A DNA stretch of 64,000 bases, from contig CP114493.1 in NCBI GenBank assembly GCA_027186245.1, positions 7,819,501-7,883,500 of the forward strand, read 5' to 3'. Below the pieces are notes generated by a model that worked only from the letters and a program-made list of their open reading frames with translations, was not told where the DNA came from and did not search any database. Source of the DNA: Coriaria nepalensis. Lineage: Eukaryota > Streptophyta > Magnoliopsida > Cucurbitales > Coriariaceae. A program made the position numbers and the translations under genes. Numbering within the stretch: the first letter of the stretch is position 1; each line of letters opens with the position of its first letter. Shown in pieces: positions 1 to 10,345 of this stretch.

Positions 1-480
1 ACACTGAAAAGCTTGTAATTGACAGTTAGGGAGGGGTTTTTCTATCGGGATCGGAAATGGATGTTCTTGCTTCCGGTTCCGTGATCCTGATATTAATACT
101 GGGATTAAAAATAAAATTCCTATTTCTATTCTATTTTTTATATTCTGGAACGGATTAGAATTCTTCATAATTTTTTTAACTAATTAATTAATTAATTAAT
201 ATACTAATTTTTATTCCATTAATTTTTTTGGGATCGGGAAAAACGCTCGCTTTATTGACAAGCTTATTATTGTTTTATTTTTTATTTTATATTTGATTAT
301 ACGCAAAGGGGTGGGGTCCACCGCCCACTCTATCCTGAACACAAAGCGCGCGAACTCAACCAACCAACCAACCGTATCTGCCCACGGTCAATCGCCGCCA
401 CAGAAATTTCCCACCGTCACGACTCACTAGAAAGTCTTTTCTTAGTTAAGCCTCTACTCTTCTTCTACATTTCGTTTTCG
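1..480. promoter_or_regulatory. Upstream region of the GNAT gene
   Basis: No coding potential seen. The first 300 bases are AT-rich, with a TTAA-type simple run near 178-202. From about 300 the base composition rises, with a short CAAC repeat near 358-370. This part probably holds the core promoter and 5' leader of the acetyltransferase gene that starts at 515. No clear TATA box was assigned. Confidence 0.4.
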
Positions 481-514
481 GAGAAGGAACAAATTTAGAA
501 GAAAAGGTCAAAGT

Positions 515-1099
515 ATGTTACTACGAGGAATCGGCTCAATTTCACTACCAATCTCATTCCGGCACAACCAACTCACTTCCGCTCCGCCGCGAAAAGTCGA
601 CGTATTCGCTCAAATCTCCGCCCCTAAACCTACCACGAACTACTCCGTCACCGACAAGGAACTCGAATCTCGCGGCTTCGTCTTCCGCCGTACGATCGCC
701 GATCTCAACCTGGACCAGCTAAACACGGTGTTCGTGGCCGTCGGATTCCCCAAACGCGACCCGGAGAAGATCCGGATCGCGCTGGAGAACACGGACGCGT
801 TGCTCTGGGTGCAGTACACGAAGACGGAGAAGCCGGTGGCGTTTGCTAGAGCGACCGGCGACGGCGTATTCAACGCGATTATATGGGACGTGGTGGTGGA
901 TCCGTCGTTCCAGGGGATCGGATTGGGGAAGGCGGTGATGGAGAGATTGATCGATGATTTGGTAGAAAAGGAGATCTGTAATATCGCTCTATATTCGGAG
1001 CCCCGAGTTCTCGGGTTTTATCGGCCCATGGGCTTTGTGGCAGATCCGGATGGGATCCGCGGAATGGTTTACTGTAGAAAACAGAAAAAGAAAAAATAG
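515..1099 (+). CDS. Plastid GNAT-family N-acetyltransferase (GNAT1/GNAT3, SNAT2-like)
   Basis: Single-exon gene, 194 residues. About 45 N-terminal residues are rich in Ser, Arg and Pro and lack acidic residues, as in a plastid transit peptide. The GNAT fold follows. The acetyl-CoA pyrophosphate loop is visible as QGIGLGKAV (Q/RxxGxG/A) near residues 136-144, after the strand IIWDVVVDPSF; the late strand/helix LGFYRPMGF closes the domain. Known plant relatives are plastid lysine and N-terminal acetyltransferases, some of them tested as serotonin N-acetyltransferases. The substrate cannot be read from sequence. The basic KKKK tail is short and may be lineage-specific. Position next to a Cpn60-beta4 gene matches my memory of Arabidopsis At1g26220-At1g26230. 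The family call is firm; the exact paralog is inferred. Confidence 0.88.
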   Translation: MLLRGIGSISLPISFRHNQLTSAPPRKVDVFAQISAPKPTTNYSVTDKELESRGFVFRRTIADLNLDQLNTVFVAVGFPKRDPEKIRIALENTDALLWVQYTKTEKPVAFARATGDGVFNAIIWDVVVDPSFQGIGLGKAVMERLIDDLVEKEICNIALYSEPRVLGFYRPMGFVADPDGIRGMVYCRKQKKKK

Positions 1100-1260
1100 A
1101 GAATTTCCTTTTCCTGCATTAGGGAAAAAAATAAATTCCTTTTTATCCTTGTTCTTCTCTTTCGATTTGAAGAAGAAATTTTCGTTACAAAAACAAAACT
1201 AATTACACTAAGATCCAGATCTATATCCAACAAAAAAAAAAAAAAACTGGAAAATGGGAA

Positions 1261-1407
1261 TCAATTAGTGTTCTTGGCATGCTGAAAGAAAGCAGCAGAG
1301 CAAAGGATGGAGGCGATGAAAGCGAAAAAGGTCAGACCAAGCATGAGAGAAAACCCAGCTACTGCCAAATCCAACATTCCTTGAATACTTATCAAACCCA
1401 GAAACAT
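1261..1407 (-). CDS. Small integral membrane protein, 48 residues (smORF)
   Basis: An intact ATG-to-TGA frame of 48 codons on the minus strand. An in-frame second Met lies at residue 11 (GMLDLAVAGF). Residues about 13-41 form one hydrophobic segment rich in Ala, Leu, Phe and Gly (FSLMLGLTFFAFIASILCSA), followed by a short polar tail ending HAKNTN. A GAA-type microsatellite sits directly upstream on the coding strand, as is common in plant 5' leaders. A TATA-like motif lies about 135 bases upstream of the ATG. The composition looks like a real tail-anchored or single-pass micro-protein rather than chance. I recall similar very short hydrophobic proteins in plant annotations but cannot name a family. 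Function unknown. Confidence 0.6.
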   Translation of the reverse strand: MFLGLISIQGMLDLAVAGFSLMLGLTFFAFIASILCSAAFFQHAKNTN

Positions 1408-1416
1408 CTTCTTCTC

Positions 1417-1461
1417 TCTTCTTCTTCTTCTTCTTCTTCTTCTTCTTCTTCTTCTTCTTCT
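1417..1461. repeat. (TTC)n / (GAA)n microsatellite
   Basis: About 15 perfect TTC units on the plus strand, read as GAA on the minus strand. It lies just upstream of the 48-codon membrane smORF, so it most likely sits in that gene's 5' leader. It also yields a meaningless poly-Ser frame on the plus strand. Confidence 0.9.
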
Positions 1462-1536
1462 TTCTCTCTCTCTGAAAAAGGAAGAAATTGTATATATTGA
1501 AAGGAGAAATGGAAAAATTGAACTGGGTACTATTTC

Positions 1537-1544
1537 CTATTTAT
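1537..1544 (-). promoter_or_regulatory. TATA-like box of the small membrane protein gene
   Basis: The minus strand reads ATAAATAG here, about 130 bases before the smORF start codon and upstream of the GAA-rich leader. The spacing is right for a core promoter with a leader of roughly 100 bases. No experimental support. Confidence 0.35.
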
Positions 1545-1626
1545 GTTTCAGCCAAAGAGGTAGATTTTAGAACTTAGGGGATAGTACTGGGTTGTGATAC
1601 TGTGGGCATTTCTGGTTCTGCCACCC

Positions 1627-2000
1627 AGGGGCGGCGGAGCCACGTGGGGCTACTACAGCCCCCCACAACTTGGACTCAAAACAATTATCAAATAAGTTAA
1701 GAATCTCAAACCTTCCGATAATAATTTATAATCTCAAAATTTATTTTTATTAATTAAAAATCTAAAAATAATTTATTTTAATAATTTATTTATCTTAAAA
1801 TATCTGATATTTTTTTCTTAAAATTATTTTATTTTATATTTTTTAAATAAAACATCTTATCTAATAATATTATAATCAAATAATAACATTTTTATTATAA
1901 TTATCTTCTTTAAATTTCTCATTTTAACTTAATAGATTAATTAATTTTTAAAAATATTCAATTTTAATTTTAATCCGATACATAATACCACGGAGCTTCA
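1627..2000. mobile_element. Possible MITE or non-autonomous DNA element
   Basis: The left edge reads CAGGGGCGGCGGAGCCACG, resembling terminal sequences of plant non-autonomous hAT-like elements (from memory). A degenerate inverted match with GGAGCTTCACCC occurs near 1990-2005. The roughly 350 bases between are extremely AT-rich and noncoding. Target duplications were not found, so the call is weak. Confidence 0.3.
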
Positions 2001-2334
2001 CCCGCTATATTTATCATATTAGAAGTTTTAATTTAACCCCACCAAAATTTCTTGCATTTTGACGCAGAAAAAAAAAAACCCTCTAAAACAATTGAGTTAT
2101 TAGGTCAACTAGAAAGTTATAAGTACCTCCATCCGGCATTAGTTGCTCTTCCATGTACCAAAAATTTCTCCATCCCACAAAAAAATTGACCAGCTACTGA
2201 AAAGGTTCAATATTCATCTGGATAAAAGCTAAAACGACATAGGACCAATTCCTGAATGGATCAAACATTGGACTTGTATTAATCAGTCTGAGGCAGGGTG
2301 TAAGTAAGGAAAAAAAGGAAAAAAGAAAACAACT

Positions 2335-5322
2335 TTAACTAGGAAAGATAACTTTTTTACCTGGTTTTGGGATCGGACTTCGCTTCGGAAAAACGGGTTC
2401 TGATTGTTTCGTATCAACTACAACGGCTTCTGATGTCAGGAAAACCTTAGCCACAGATGCAGCATTCTCCAAGCAACATCTAACTACCTGATTTCAAGCG
2501 TTTTTTTTTTTTTTTTTTTTTTTCAGAAAAGAGATTAATCGTTAATTAGCTTAATTGAGGGTCAAACATGATAAACATGACTTGATTACTATAAACGACA
2601 CAATATTACCTTAGATGGGTCAATGATTCCAGATTTTATTAGATCCTCGTAAGAATCTGTTGCCGCGTTGTATCCGTAATTATTATCCTTGTTTGCCAGA
2701 ACCTGAAAAGATTATGCTAAAGTATCATAAATTACCACCAAAAAAATCATGAGAAAAAGGCTTTTTAGGAAGCTGGAGATTATAATTAGTTCCTAGAGAC
2801 CTTGTCTACAACAACACTTCCACTAACACCTGCATTTTTGGCTATCAATTTTGTGGGATAACTCAATGCTCTTCTGAATATCTCAGCTCCAATCTGCACA
2901 AAGAACAAAAAAGAACAAAAAAAATTGAAAACACTTGCATTACCAGGATCGATCGTTTTTTGTTTACAGGAAGATGCTATTAAAACGCACAAAATAGAGT
3001 GGAGCACCCTTTGTTCGTCATTGTCAAGACTCTTTTTGATGGATTCCACGCTAGTAGATAGCCTTAAAAGACTACAACCACCACCAACAACAACACCTTC
3101 TTCAATTGCTGCCTGCAGTATAATTACAAAGATGGAAGTTTTAATATTTGTCATTTAAAGAAAAGAGAAAGTTTCAAGAAAAAAATTAACCTTGGTTGCG
3201 TTTAGAGCATCTTCGATCCTTAGTTGCTTATCCTTCAACTCCACTTCTGTTTGTGCCCCTACCTGTAATTTTGATTATACAACAGAGAGTGAACTCAAAA
3301 GTAAGTTGAAGTTTTCCAAGTTATTATGGACAATTAAGAAGCTAAACATACCTGAAGAATAGCAATTCCGCCTGATAATCTTGCTATTCTCTCATTCACT
3401 ATTTTCTTCTGATACTTTTCTTCCGTGTTCTACCAAAACACTAGGTGTTAACTTGTCATTGATCCAAGAACTTGAAGATGTTCAAAACAAATAACGAGTA
3501 TTATTCATAAAGAGATGTTATTATTGCACCTTAACAAGGTTTTTGAGTTGAGAAACCCTCTTCTCAACATCGTCTTTGGTGCTTCCATCTGTAACTATTA
3601 GCGTTGAATCTTTAGTTATAAACACCTTAGTAGCCGTCCCTAGTACCTCCTTTCCCGCCTTTTCTAAAGTCAACCCTGAATCATTTCTTATTACTGTACC
3701 TGCAAATAAATGGTCATATGCATTGTATTAAACACGAAAATGATAATAATATCTCTTTTTTAACAATTTATGCACTCCCCTCCTACCTCCAGTCAAGATG
3801 GCTAGATCGTCTAAGTAGTGGCTTTTCCTCTCACCAAAGGCCGGAGCTTTAATGGCAGCCGCCTTTATAACACCTCTCAGCTTATTTCTAATTACTGGAG
3901 CTAGAGCTTCTTGCTCGATCCCCTCTGCAACTATCAAAATTGGAAACTTCTCTTTGACCGCATAGTCCAGCAGTTTAAACATCTCTCTCGGGTTTGAAAT
4001 TTTCATGTCTACTAAAAGTAACTGCAACCAAAGAATACTGAATCACACTCCTAATTACTCCTTACACAATAGAACATACCAGATTTTTTATTTTGATAAT
4101 TTGAAGGTTAAGATTCGTTGCCTTGCAATTGTGTAGTTCGATAGTCATTTTTCGTCGATCAGTGACAAAGTAAGGAGATAAATATCCACGATCAAATTGC
4201 ATTCCTTCTACGATTTGTAGACTGTTTTCAGTTGATTTTCCCTTTTCGATTGTGACAAAGCCTCTCCTTCCCACTTGGCGAAGAGCATCTGAGATCATGT
4301 TTCCAACTGAATAATCATTCCCGGCACTAATGGCTGCCACATCAGCAATCTCCTTATCATCCACCTGAAAGATTTGAAATGAGCATGAATGAATGATACT
4401 ATTTATTCTTTTTGAATTTTTTCTCTCCCTTTATTTTTCATGATTTGGTTTTGAGTATTGTAGTCTGAAAGAAGTTACTTAACTTACCTCTCTTGACATC
4501 AATTCTAGATTGGAAACAAGGGCCTTGGCAGTCTTTTCAATCCCACGCGAAATTTGGATGGGATTCATGCCAGCTGAAATAACCTAACAAAGGAAATGGA
4601 AAGGGAAATGAATATTTGCTGTTTTATTCACATCAGAATTCTATTAAAATGAAATACCTTAAGGCCCTCGGTGATTAGTCCTCGGGCAAGAACGATAGAT
4701 GTGGTTGACCCATCACCGGCAAGGTCATTTGTTTTTGCACCAGCTTGCCTTACCAATTTAACTCCAACATTCTCCAAAGGGTCTTCTAGTTCAATCTAAT
4801 TAATTTAACAAAAAGCCATTACGAATTAAAACATTCCTCTTATTGTGAACGTAATTAACTGAAGTGGAATTACAACAAAAGAAGGGTTTGGTCCGTTTGG
4901 AATTTGAAATAGTACCTCCTTGAGGACGGTTTCGCCATCATTAACAATTTTGGGTGGTCCATACTTGTTCTGTAGAACCACATTTCTTCCCTTTGGTCCT
5001 AATGTAACCCCTACTAAATCTGCTACCAAGTTCACACCTTTCTGCACTAATCAAAGTAACCCAAAAAATAACATAAAAAACCCTTGTGATTACAAATTCA
5101 ATAAAAATAAATTCAAAGGATATTCACAGAGAGAGAGAGAGTAACCTGAAGCTTCTGAATGGCAGAACCGTCGTGATTAAAGTGAAGCTCTTTGGCTATG
5201 GCTTTTGGGTGAAGAACAGAAGGTGAAGAAGAAGGAGGAGGAGGAGGAGGATGAGGCCTTTTGGGTATTGATGGACTGGGGAAAGTAAGTGCAGATAGAT
5301 TTGGAGTTGGAGAAAATGCCAT
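2335..5322 (-). CDS. CPN60B4: Chloroplast chaperonin-60 beta subunit, beta4-like
   Basis: Thirteen exons: 5146-5322, 4916-5041, 4658-4795, 4488-4583, 4122-4364, 3787-4021, 3530-3699, 3352-3429, 3191-3262, 3008-3112, 2801-2893, 2610-2702, 2335-2487. They give 592 residues in frame. A Pro/Ser-rich transit peptide (about 45 residues) precedes [17 protein letters not shown]. ATPase signatures are [25 protein letters not shown] (the family norm is GDGTTT) and [15 protein letters not shown]. It builds the plastid Cpn60 ring that folds stromal proteins. The tail after VVVD is Pro/Lys-rich (about 25 residues) and lacks the Gly-rich end of beta1-3. In Arabidopsis, beta4 has a special C-terminus needed to fold NdhH. 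Intron 5 uses a GC donor (AAG|GCAACG), or a downstream GT donor at 4079 that would add 14 residues in frame. Confidence 0.9.
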
Positions 5323-6364
5323 TGTTGAAGGAGGATAAGAGTCATAGAAGAAGAGAGGAGGGAGGAGTAACGGGAAAGAAAAATCTTACGGGAAAGTTTT
5401 GGCGCTATTCTGCGTTGGGCCTTCTAACCGTTTTACCTTATTGTGGGCCTTGTGGTGGGTTAGTGGTCCATATGGATTATTGGACCAGGGGACTGGAATT
5501 AGAGTTTCGACAAAAATGTTTTGGGCCCAAAGGAAATTTAATCTCTATTACTAAAGCTTTTTTTTTTTCGTTTTTAATTAAAATGTGGTTAATGCAGATT
5601 GAACTGTTAAACTAGGTTTAAAACAATCTAATGAAAAAAAAGTGAAAACTGAAACATGATGTTTTGATGACGTCTGCGCTTCTCATTGCCTCTTGTTTTT
5701 CTAATTAATCTCTAAGAATCTTCATCCTGTTTTTCATTGCCATAATATAATGCATAAGAGTCATAAGACACATTGTTTGATGTATTTTGCACAAATCTCT
5801 AATACACAGCTCACTAATTTGTAGGCCACTATTTATACAATTTCTACGGGGAAAACAAAGTTCTTTTTAAAAAAAAAAAAATTTAAATAAAATTAAATGA
5901 ATTATTAATTATTCATATTATCACTTATTAGCATATCAATTGAATAATATATAAATAATTTTTGTTTCGTCTAATTTTTATCTAAATTTGATATCTATTA
6001 TTTTCTCTTAAATTACATAAAACTTCATGTAGTATAAAAATGGTGACTCGAAAAAGGAAATTGATGTTTCCTAGGAAGGAAGAAAAGGAAATTAAGAGCG
6101 GATTGACTAAAGATTGGTCAATGAGACATGGGTTTGCCTTTCTGTTTTTGCATGTATCGATGGTCTTGAGCATGATGAAACCCTCGTCCCCTTGTCTCCA
6201 TTTAAACAGAAGAGTCAGTACTCAGTACTGATAGGTCATAATTATGATCACATTCCGCTTCTCACTTCTCAACAACAAATTTTTATTATAATTTTTGTTA
6301 TTATTTAGTAATAACTCTCTTATCCTTCTTTCCAAAATCCAAAACCAACCCTAAGAGAAGAAAA
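5323..6364. other. Intergenic region, divergent Cpn60 and PSK promoters
   Basis: Lies between two divergently transcribed genes, so it should hold both promoters. It is AT-rich (poly-A and poly-T runs near 5545-5560 and 5868-5882). Short open frames here show no recognisable family. Nothing else is supported. Confidence 0.5.
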
Positions 6365-6744
6365 ATGAAGAGAAAAATGCCAAAGGGTCTCCCTTTCTTC
6401 TTCTTCTTCTTGGCTTTAGTTTTATGCACTTCTTTTGCAGAATCAAGACCAGTTCACCCATATTTACAGGCAAGTTCAACTCTTCTTCTTCATCATCATC
6501 ATCTTCTTCCTCTTCTTCTTACTTTTATAGTTTTATATATTTATTATCATTGTTATTATTTTAATCTTCTTTTTAGTATGAAACTTACTTGCTGGAGTTT
6601 TCAAATTACTTATAGGAGGAAGCAAGCAAGGATGAAACTGAATGGTGCATAGGTTTAGAAAGACTAGGGGAATGTGTTTCAATTAGGAGGTCAATTATGG
6701 TTCACTTGGATTATATCTACACTAATGATATCAATGAACCATGA
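6365..6744 (+). CDS. PSK: Phytosulfokine precursor with variant YIYTN core
   Basis: Two exons, 6365-6469 and 6616-6744, joined by a GC-AG intron (CAG|GCAAGT ... TATAG|GAG), give 77 residues. Residues 1-25 form a signal peptide (KGLPFFFFFLALVLCTSFA). An acidic stretch (EEASKDETEW), two Cys (WCIGL, GECVS) and a dibasic RRS follow, as in PSK precursors. The core sits at HLDYIYTNDINEP; the pentapeptide codons are 6712-6726. In the family, both Tyr are sulfated by TPST in the Golgi, subtilases release the peptide, and PSKR receptor kinases bind it to promote growth. The canonical peptide ends in Gln (YIYTQ); here the codon is AAT (Asn). The gene was split in two by its intron and is easy to miss. 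Next to a group-S bZIP, as I recall for At1g13590-At1g13600. Confidence 0.88.
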
Positions 6745-8751
6745 TTCATGATTTTTTCTCTTTTCGTTTCTTATTTTATTTTATTTGTTTTATGTACCTT
6801 ATTTTAGTTATCAATATTAGCCGGATAAAAAATCTATATATATTGCAAATACTTTCCTTTAAAAATATATAATAATAAATAAATAAATTATATATTCTGG
6901 GTTGAGGGTAAGAAAAGTTTCTGGGAAAGATGGGCTGGGCGTTTTTGCATCAAGTTGTGCACAGTCCATTGTGTTATGGATTTGAAGCTCAGCACTGGCC
7001 CCAATACTGGTCCCTCGATGTTTGGACTTTGGATATGATATGATGATAGTGCCTTCGTCTTTGTATCCACTATCTAGTGCATGTTAGACAAAATGTGGCA
7101 AATATAGCTTAAGGTTGGTTTCAAATCATTTTACAGTTTGTATTAAGATTTTGCGTGTTCGAATGGCTGTGGTTGTACGAGTGGGTGACTTATCTCTTCA
7201 TTTAAGAGCCCAAACCTATTGAAATAACAGTCAGCTGTAACCGTTGAGCTACCATTAGTGATGATATATTGCCGGCTTGTCGAAGAGTGGGGAAGGCATA
7301 ACTCATATTCTCATAAAGTGGGACATGCAAATGCTAACATCATACGGCAATACTGGAGAAAGAGGGTGGTACTGTTAGAAATAGTATGGTTTGTTTGAGA
7401 CAAACCAAATTGGGGTGAAATTTGAAAACAATCCCCCAAAAAAAGAAAAAAAAAACATATTGTTTGTATACGCGTCATCGAGAAAGAAATACAGACTATA
7501 AAGTTATGGAAATGAACACATGTTTGTCTCCAAATGTTTTTGCTTCCTATTGTAAATTTTAAATGTTGAGCCACTTACATCTTACATATACACTCCACAG
7601 CTACTTCCACCACAAGTTGTCCTCCCTTGTCTTGCTCCCATCTCTCTCTCTCTTATTCTCTACGACATTGCCTTGACTGTGACATTAACCTTTCACCACA
7701 TATAAATAATAAATAATAGAACGAGAGATATAATATATGATTACGTGACAAATCAAATATCGTCATAAGTATAAATATTATTCTCATGTCGTATACTACA
7801 AAACTTTTATCCGACAGAACACCCTTCATCAACATATATACTGTTTGCTCCTTCTGTGCTTCTTTTCTCTTATCCATTAATTCTCAGGTGGAATCCAATG
7901 ATGTAAGCTAGCTGAGCTAGTGGGGATCCTTCTCCTCATAATAATGCAAAATTTAAAAGCTAATTCAATCCCTCATCATTTAGCCATTGATTTAATTGTC
8001 TTCTTGTATTCATGAGATCATCATTTTTCAGGTGCATTATGCGGCGACGATGAAAATGTTTTATATATCCGACCGACCCTTCTACTAAGTTCTCAGTAGT
8101 CCAAAAAAAAAAAAAAATTACGTAACAAACAGGTATGCATCATTGCAAATGTTGCGACTCTCAACGAGAACAACGATCACAACGATCTTAAACATCGAAG
8201 AAGAATTCATCCTAAAAAATTAATCCCAAGAGTTAATTTTGAAACTTTAAGAACTCAAGTCAATTTATAACGCACATAACCGGTTATGTGAAATGCGTAT
8301 CGTAAATTGAAACAATATAAGATTTATCGAATTTAGAGAACATATATGTACGATATAAATAATTTTTGTTCTTTTTCACGCAAAAATTGTCACCTAAGAA
8401 GAGCACTTGACAGTGAGAAGTTAATGGTTAAGCTAGGTCAATGGTGTAGACGCAATGTCTTGGTTGCTGCTGCTACTATGTGGTTTGGATTTAGCAAAAA
8501 GTCTCAATCACATATGATGTGCTATCGATAATCTTCGAAACTCAAACTAACAAGATATGTAATTAATACGTCAATATATATCAATTTCTACGTTGAAAAT
8601 CATAGAACAAAAACCTTGTTATTGTTAAGATCAAAATACAACTAGTTAAACAAAACAAATCACTGATAAAACAGAGTAATCATAGAGAAAAAGAAGGCAT
8701 ACGTAGTTATTCTTATTACTACCAAAAAAAATAAAAAAACCCATAATCTTC
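6745..8751. other. Intergenic region between PSK and bZIP
   Basis: Two kilobases with no convincing gene. It holds the PSK 3' region, a possible SINE relic near 7135-7255, and AT-rich DNA with short unsupported frames. Poly-A tracts lie near 7435-7455 and 8103-8118. Several hundred bases before 8751 probably include the bZIP 3' UTR. Confidence 0.45.
7135..7255 (-). mobile_element. Possible tRNA-derived SINE relic
   Basis: On the minus strand an A-box-like segment (TAGCTCAACGGTTA, near 7235-7255) is followed about 85 bases later by a B-box-like CATTCGAAC (near 7155). The spacing is longer than in a tRNA, and no acceptor stem was seen. It may be a decayed SINE or chance similarity. Confidence 0.22.
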
Positions 8752-9276
8752 TTACTGGTCCTCTTCAAGCTCTGTCATATTAAACGGGCTACTAATTTGG
8801 AGGTCAACGACCATTTGGCGAAGGTCGGAAACTTCTTCCTTAAGCAGAGCATTTTCTTGAAGAACACGTTCATGGCACTCCGAAACATGCTTCAATTGAT
8901 CGACAAGATCATGATTTTCGCTCCGAAGAAAAACGACTTGTGACCAGAGTTCATCAAGGTGCTTTTGCTTCCTCATCCTTGACCGTCTTGCCGATTCTCG
9001 GTTCGAAATCATCCTCCTCTGTTTTCTCTCATCAATTATGCTCTGATATTGATCAGCTTCATCAGAAGTAGTAGTGGTAGTAGAATTGTTGCTTAAGTTG
9101 CTCGAGGATTGTTGTTGAGGGAACGAAAATTCATGGGGGAAATTGTGGGTTAGAATTGTATTGAAATGGCGGGTCTCTTGGTTATTAAAATTTGGACTTG
9201 CTTCAAAGTTTAGAGGGATAAATGGGGTTGGATTTGGAATTGAGGGGAAATATTGGGTTCCTCTGACTTCTGGCAT
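8752..9276 (-). CDS. bZIP transcription factor, group S (bZIP58/bZIP43-like)
   Basis: Intronless gene, 174 residues, typical of plant group S. The basic region ISNRESARRSRMRKQKHLDE carries the invariant N-x7-R (N...R at NRESARRSR) at about residues 92-111. It runs into a leucine zipper with heptads through LWSQVVFLRSEN, LVDQLKHVSE and ENALLKEEVSDL. The N-terminal 75 residues are Asn/Pro/Ser/Thr-rich and likely unstructured, with a Ser/Thr run at 62-70. Group-S proteins bind ACGT-core elements as dimers, often with group C. No upstream conserved-peptide uORF of the sucrose-responsive S1 class was found; the leader has adjoining A and C homopolymers directly before the ATG. Syntenic with PSK as in Arabidopsis (from memory). 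Confidence 0.93.
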   Translation of the reverse strand: MPEVRGTQYFPSIPNPTPFIPLNFEASPNFNNQETRHFNTILTHNFPHEFSFPQQQSSSNLSNNSTTTTTSDEADQYQSIIDERKQRRMISNRESARRSRMRKQKHLDELWSQVVFLRSENHDLVDQLKHVSECHERVLQENALLKEEVSDLRQMVVDLQISSPFNMTELEEDQ

Positions 9277-9280
9277 GCTG

Positions 9281-9317
9281 GTTTTTTTTTTTTTTTTTGG
9301 TGGGGGGGGGGGGGGGG
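9281..9317. repeat. Adjoining poly-T and poly-G tracts in the bZIP leader
   Basis: About 18 T then, after GGT, 16 G on the plus strand (9302-9317). Read on the bZIP coding strand this is C16 followed by A18, ending a few bases before the start codon. Such a tract may form G-quadruplex or i-motif structures, or be prone to slippage and assembly error. Confidence 0.85.
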
Positions 9318-10194
9318 TGTGGTTATGTTGAAGAGGTCGTTAATTTTGGTACTTGTTAGTGTGAAATGGATGAGGGATATGAATGGAGATATATAGGAGA
9401 GGATAAAGGGTTATGTAGGGTCTATTGCGTCTAATTTAGGTAGGCTTACGTGGGCAGAGTTTTAAGTATTTTTTGAATCATGATGTTGATGTATATCAAT
9501 TTATACTATGTTCTAATTATGAAGTGTGTGAGACAAACGTAAATTAAATTCTCGTAGTCATAGAGAATGGAAGTGATAATATGTTATATACAATATAGAA
9601 AGTGTTGGTTTACGAAGGGAATGTCTGCAATCCATTACACCATTGATTCGCTACCGCCTCAGTTTGATATGTACAACAAGAGCACGCGATTAAGAGGTAT
9701 CGGAATTTGGCCAGCAAACCTGCTCCGATGATGAAGTTAGTGTTTGTAGTAAGAAAATGGGAAAAATAGTGTTTCTCGTGAATAGAATATTTATATATAT
9801 CCTGAAGATAGTGAGACATTCATATTCATCTTGCGGAAATTTTTTTGTGCTCTTATACACGTGACCTCTTTTCGTTGGTTTATACCCTCCTTGATCAGAG
9901 GCTCTACTTACTCAGACTCTGATTCTTACATGGCAGGGTCAGCCCCCATCTTGAGACTTGTTCTTTTTCCCCCTCAACCTTTGAGATTTTGTTTGCTAGA
10001 CTGTACAATTCATCCTTATCCTTTTATTTTTGGCTTGGATGGTCTAATCTCAAGTAGAGCAAGAGGTCTACTGGGGCAGCAAGGGAGATTCTCGGCCTCG
10101 ATTGTTTCTTATCGTACTCATAGGTGTTCTTGGCTCAATTTGAGGTCGAGGTTAAGCTTGACCCAAATGAGATGGGGCAAGACTTGGCCTGATG

Positions 10195-10345
10195 TGGGCC
10201 TCGAGCTCGGCCAAGGCCGAATGGACTAAGGCACGAGCCTTGGGCTCGGCCAAGGTGGAATGGGCGAGGCGGCCTTGGGCTTAGCCAAGGTGAGCAAGCT
10301 GAGGCGGACCTTAGGCTCGGTTGAGGTGGATCTTTGGCTTGCCTT
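10195..10345. repeat. GC-rich imperfect tandem repeat
   Basis: Four degenerate copies of a unit of about 35-45 bases, each containing a version of CTTGGGCTCGGCCAAGGTG. It is embedded in a GC-rich island from about 9890 to 10450 that looks like transposable-element noncoding DNA. No coding frame is convincing. Confidence 0.55.

Noticed and set aside
1279..1500. 73-codon plus-strand frame with a poly-Ser run
   Set aside because: The Ser run is the TTC microsatellite; the coding signal is on the minus strand (48-codon membrane protein).
7135..7255. Possible tRNA gene
   Set aside because: A/B-box-like motifs are present but spaced too far apart and no cloverleaf or acceptor stem can be drawn; kept only as a weak SINE candidate.
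9831..10229. 132-codon plus-strand open frame
   Set aside because: No domain, Arg/Leu/Ser composition of GC-rich repeat DNA, overlaps an imperfect repeat; not a credible gene.
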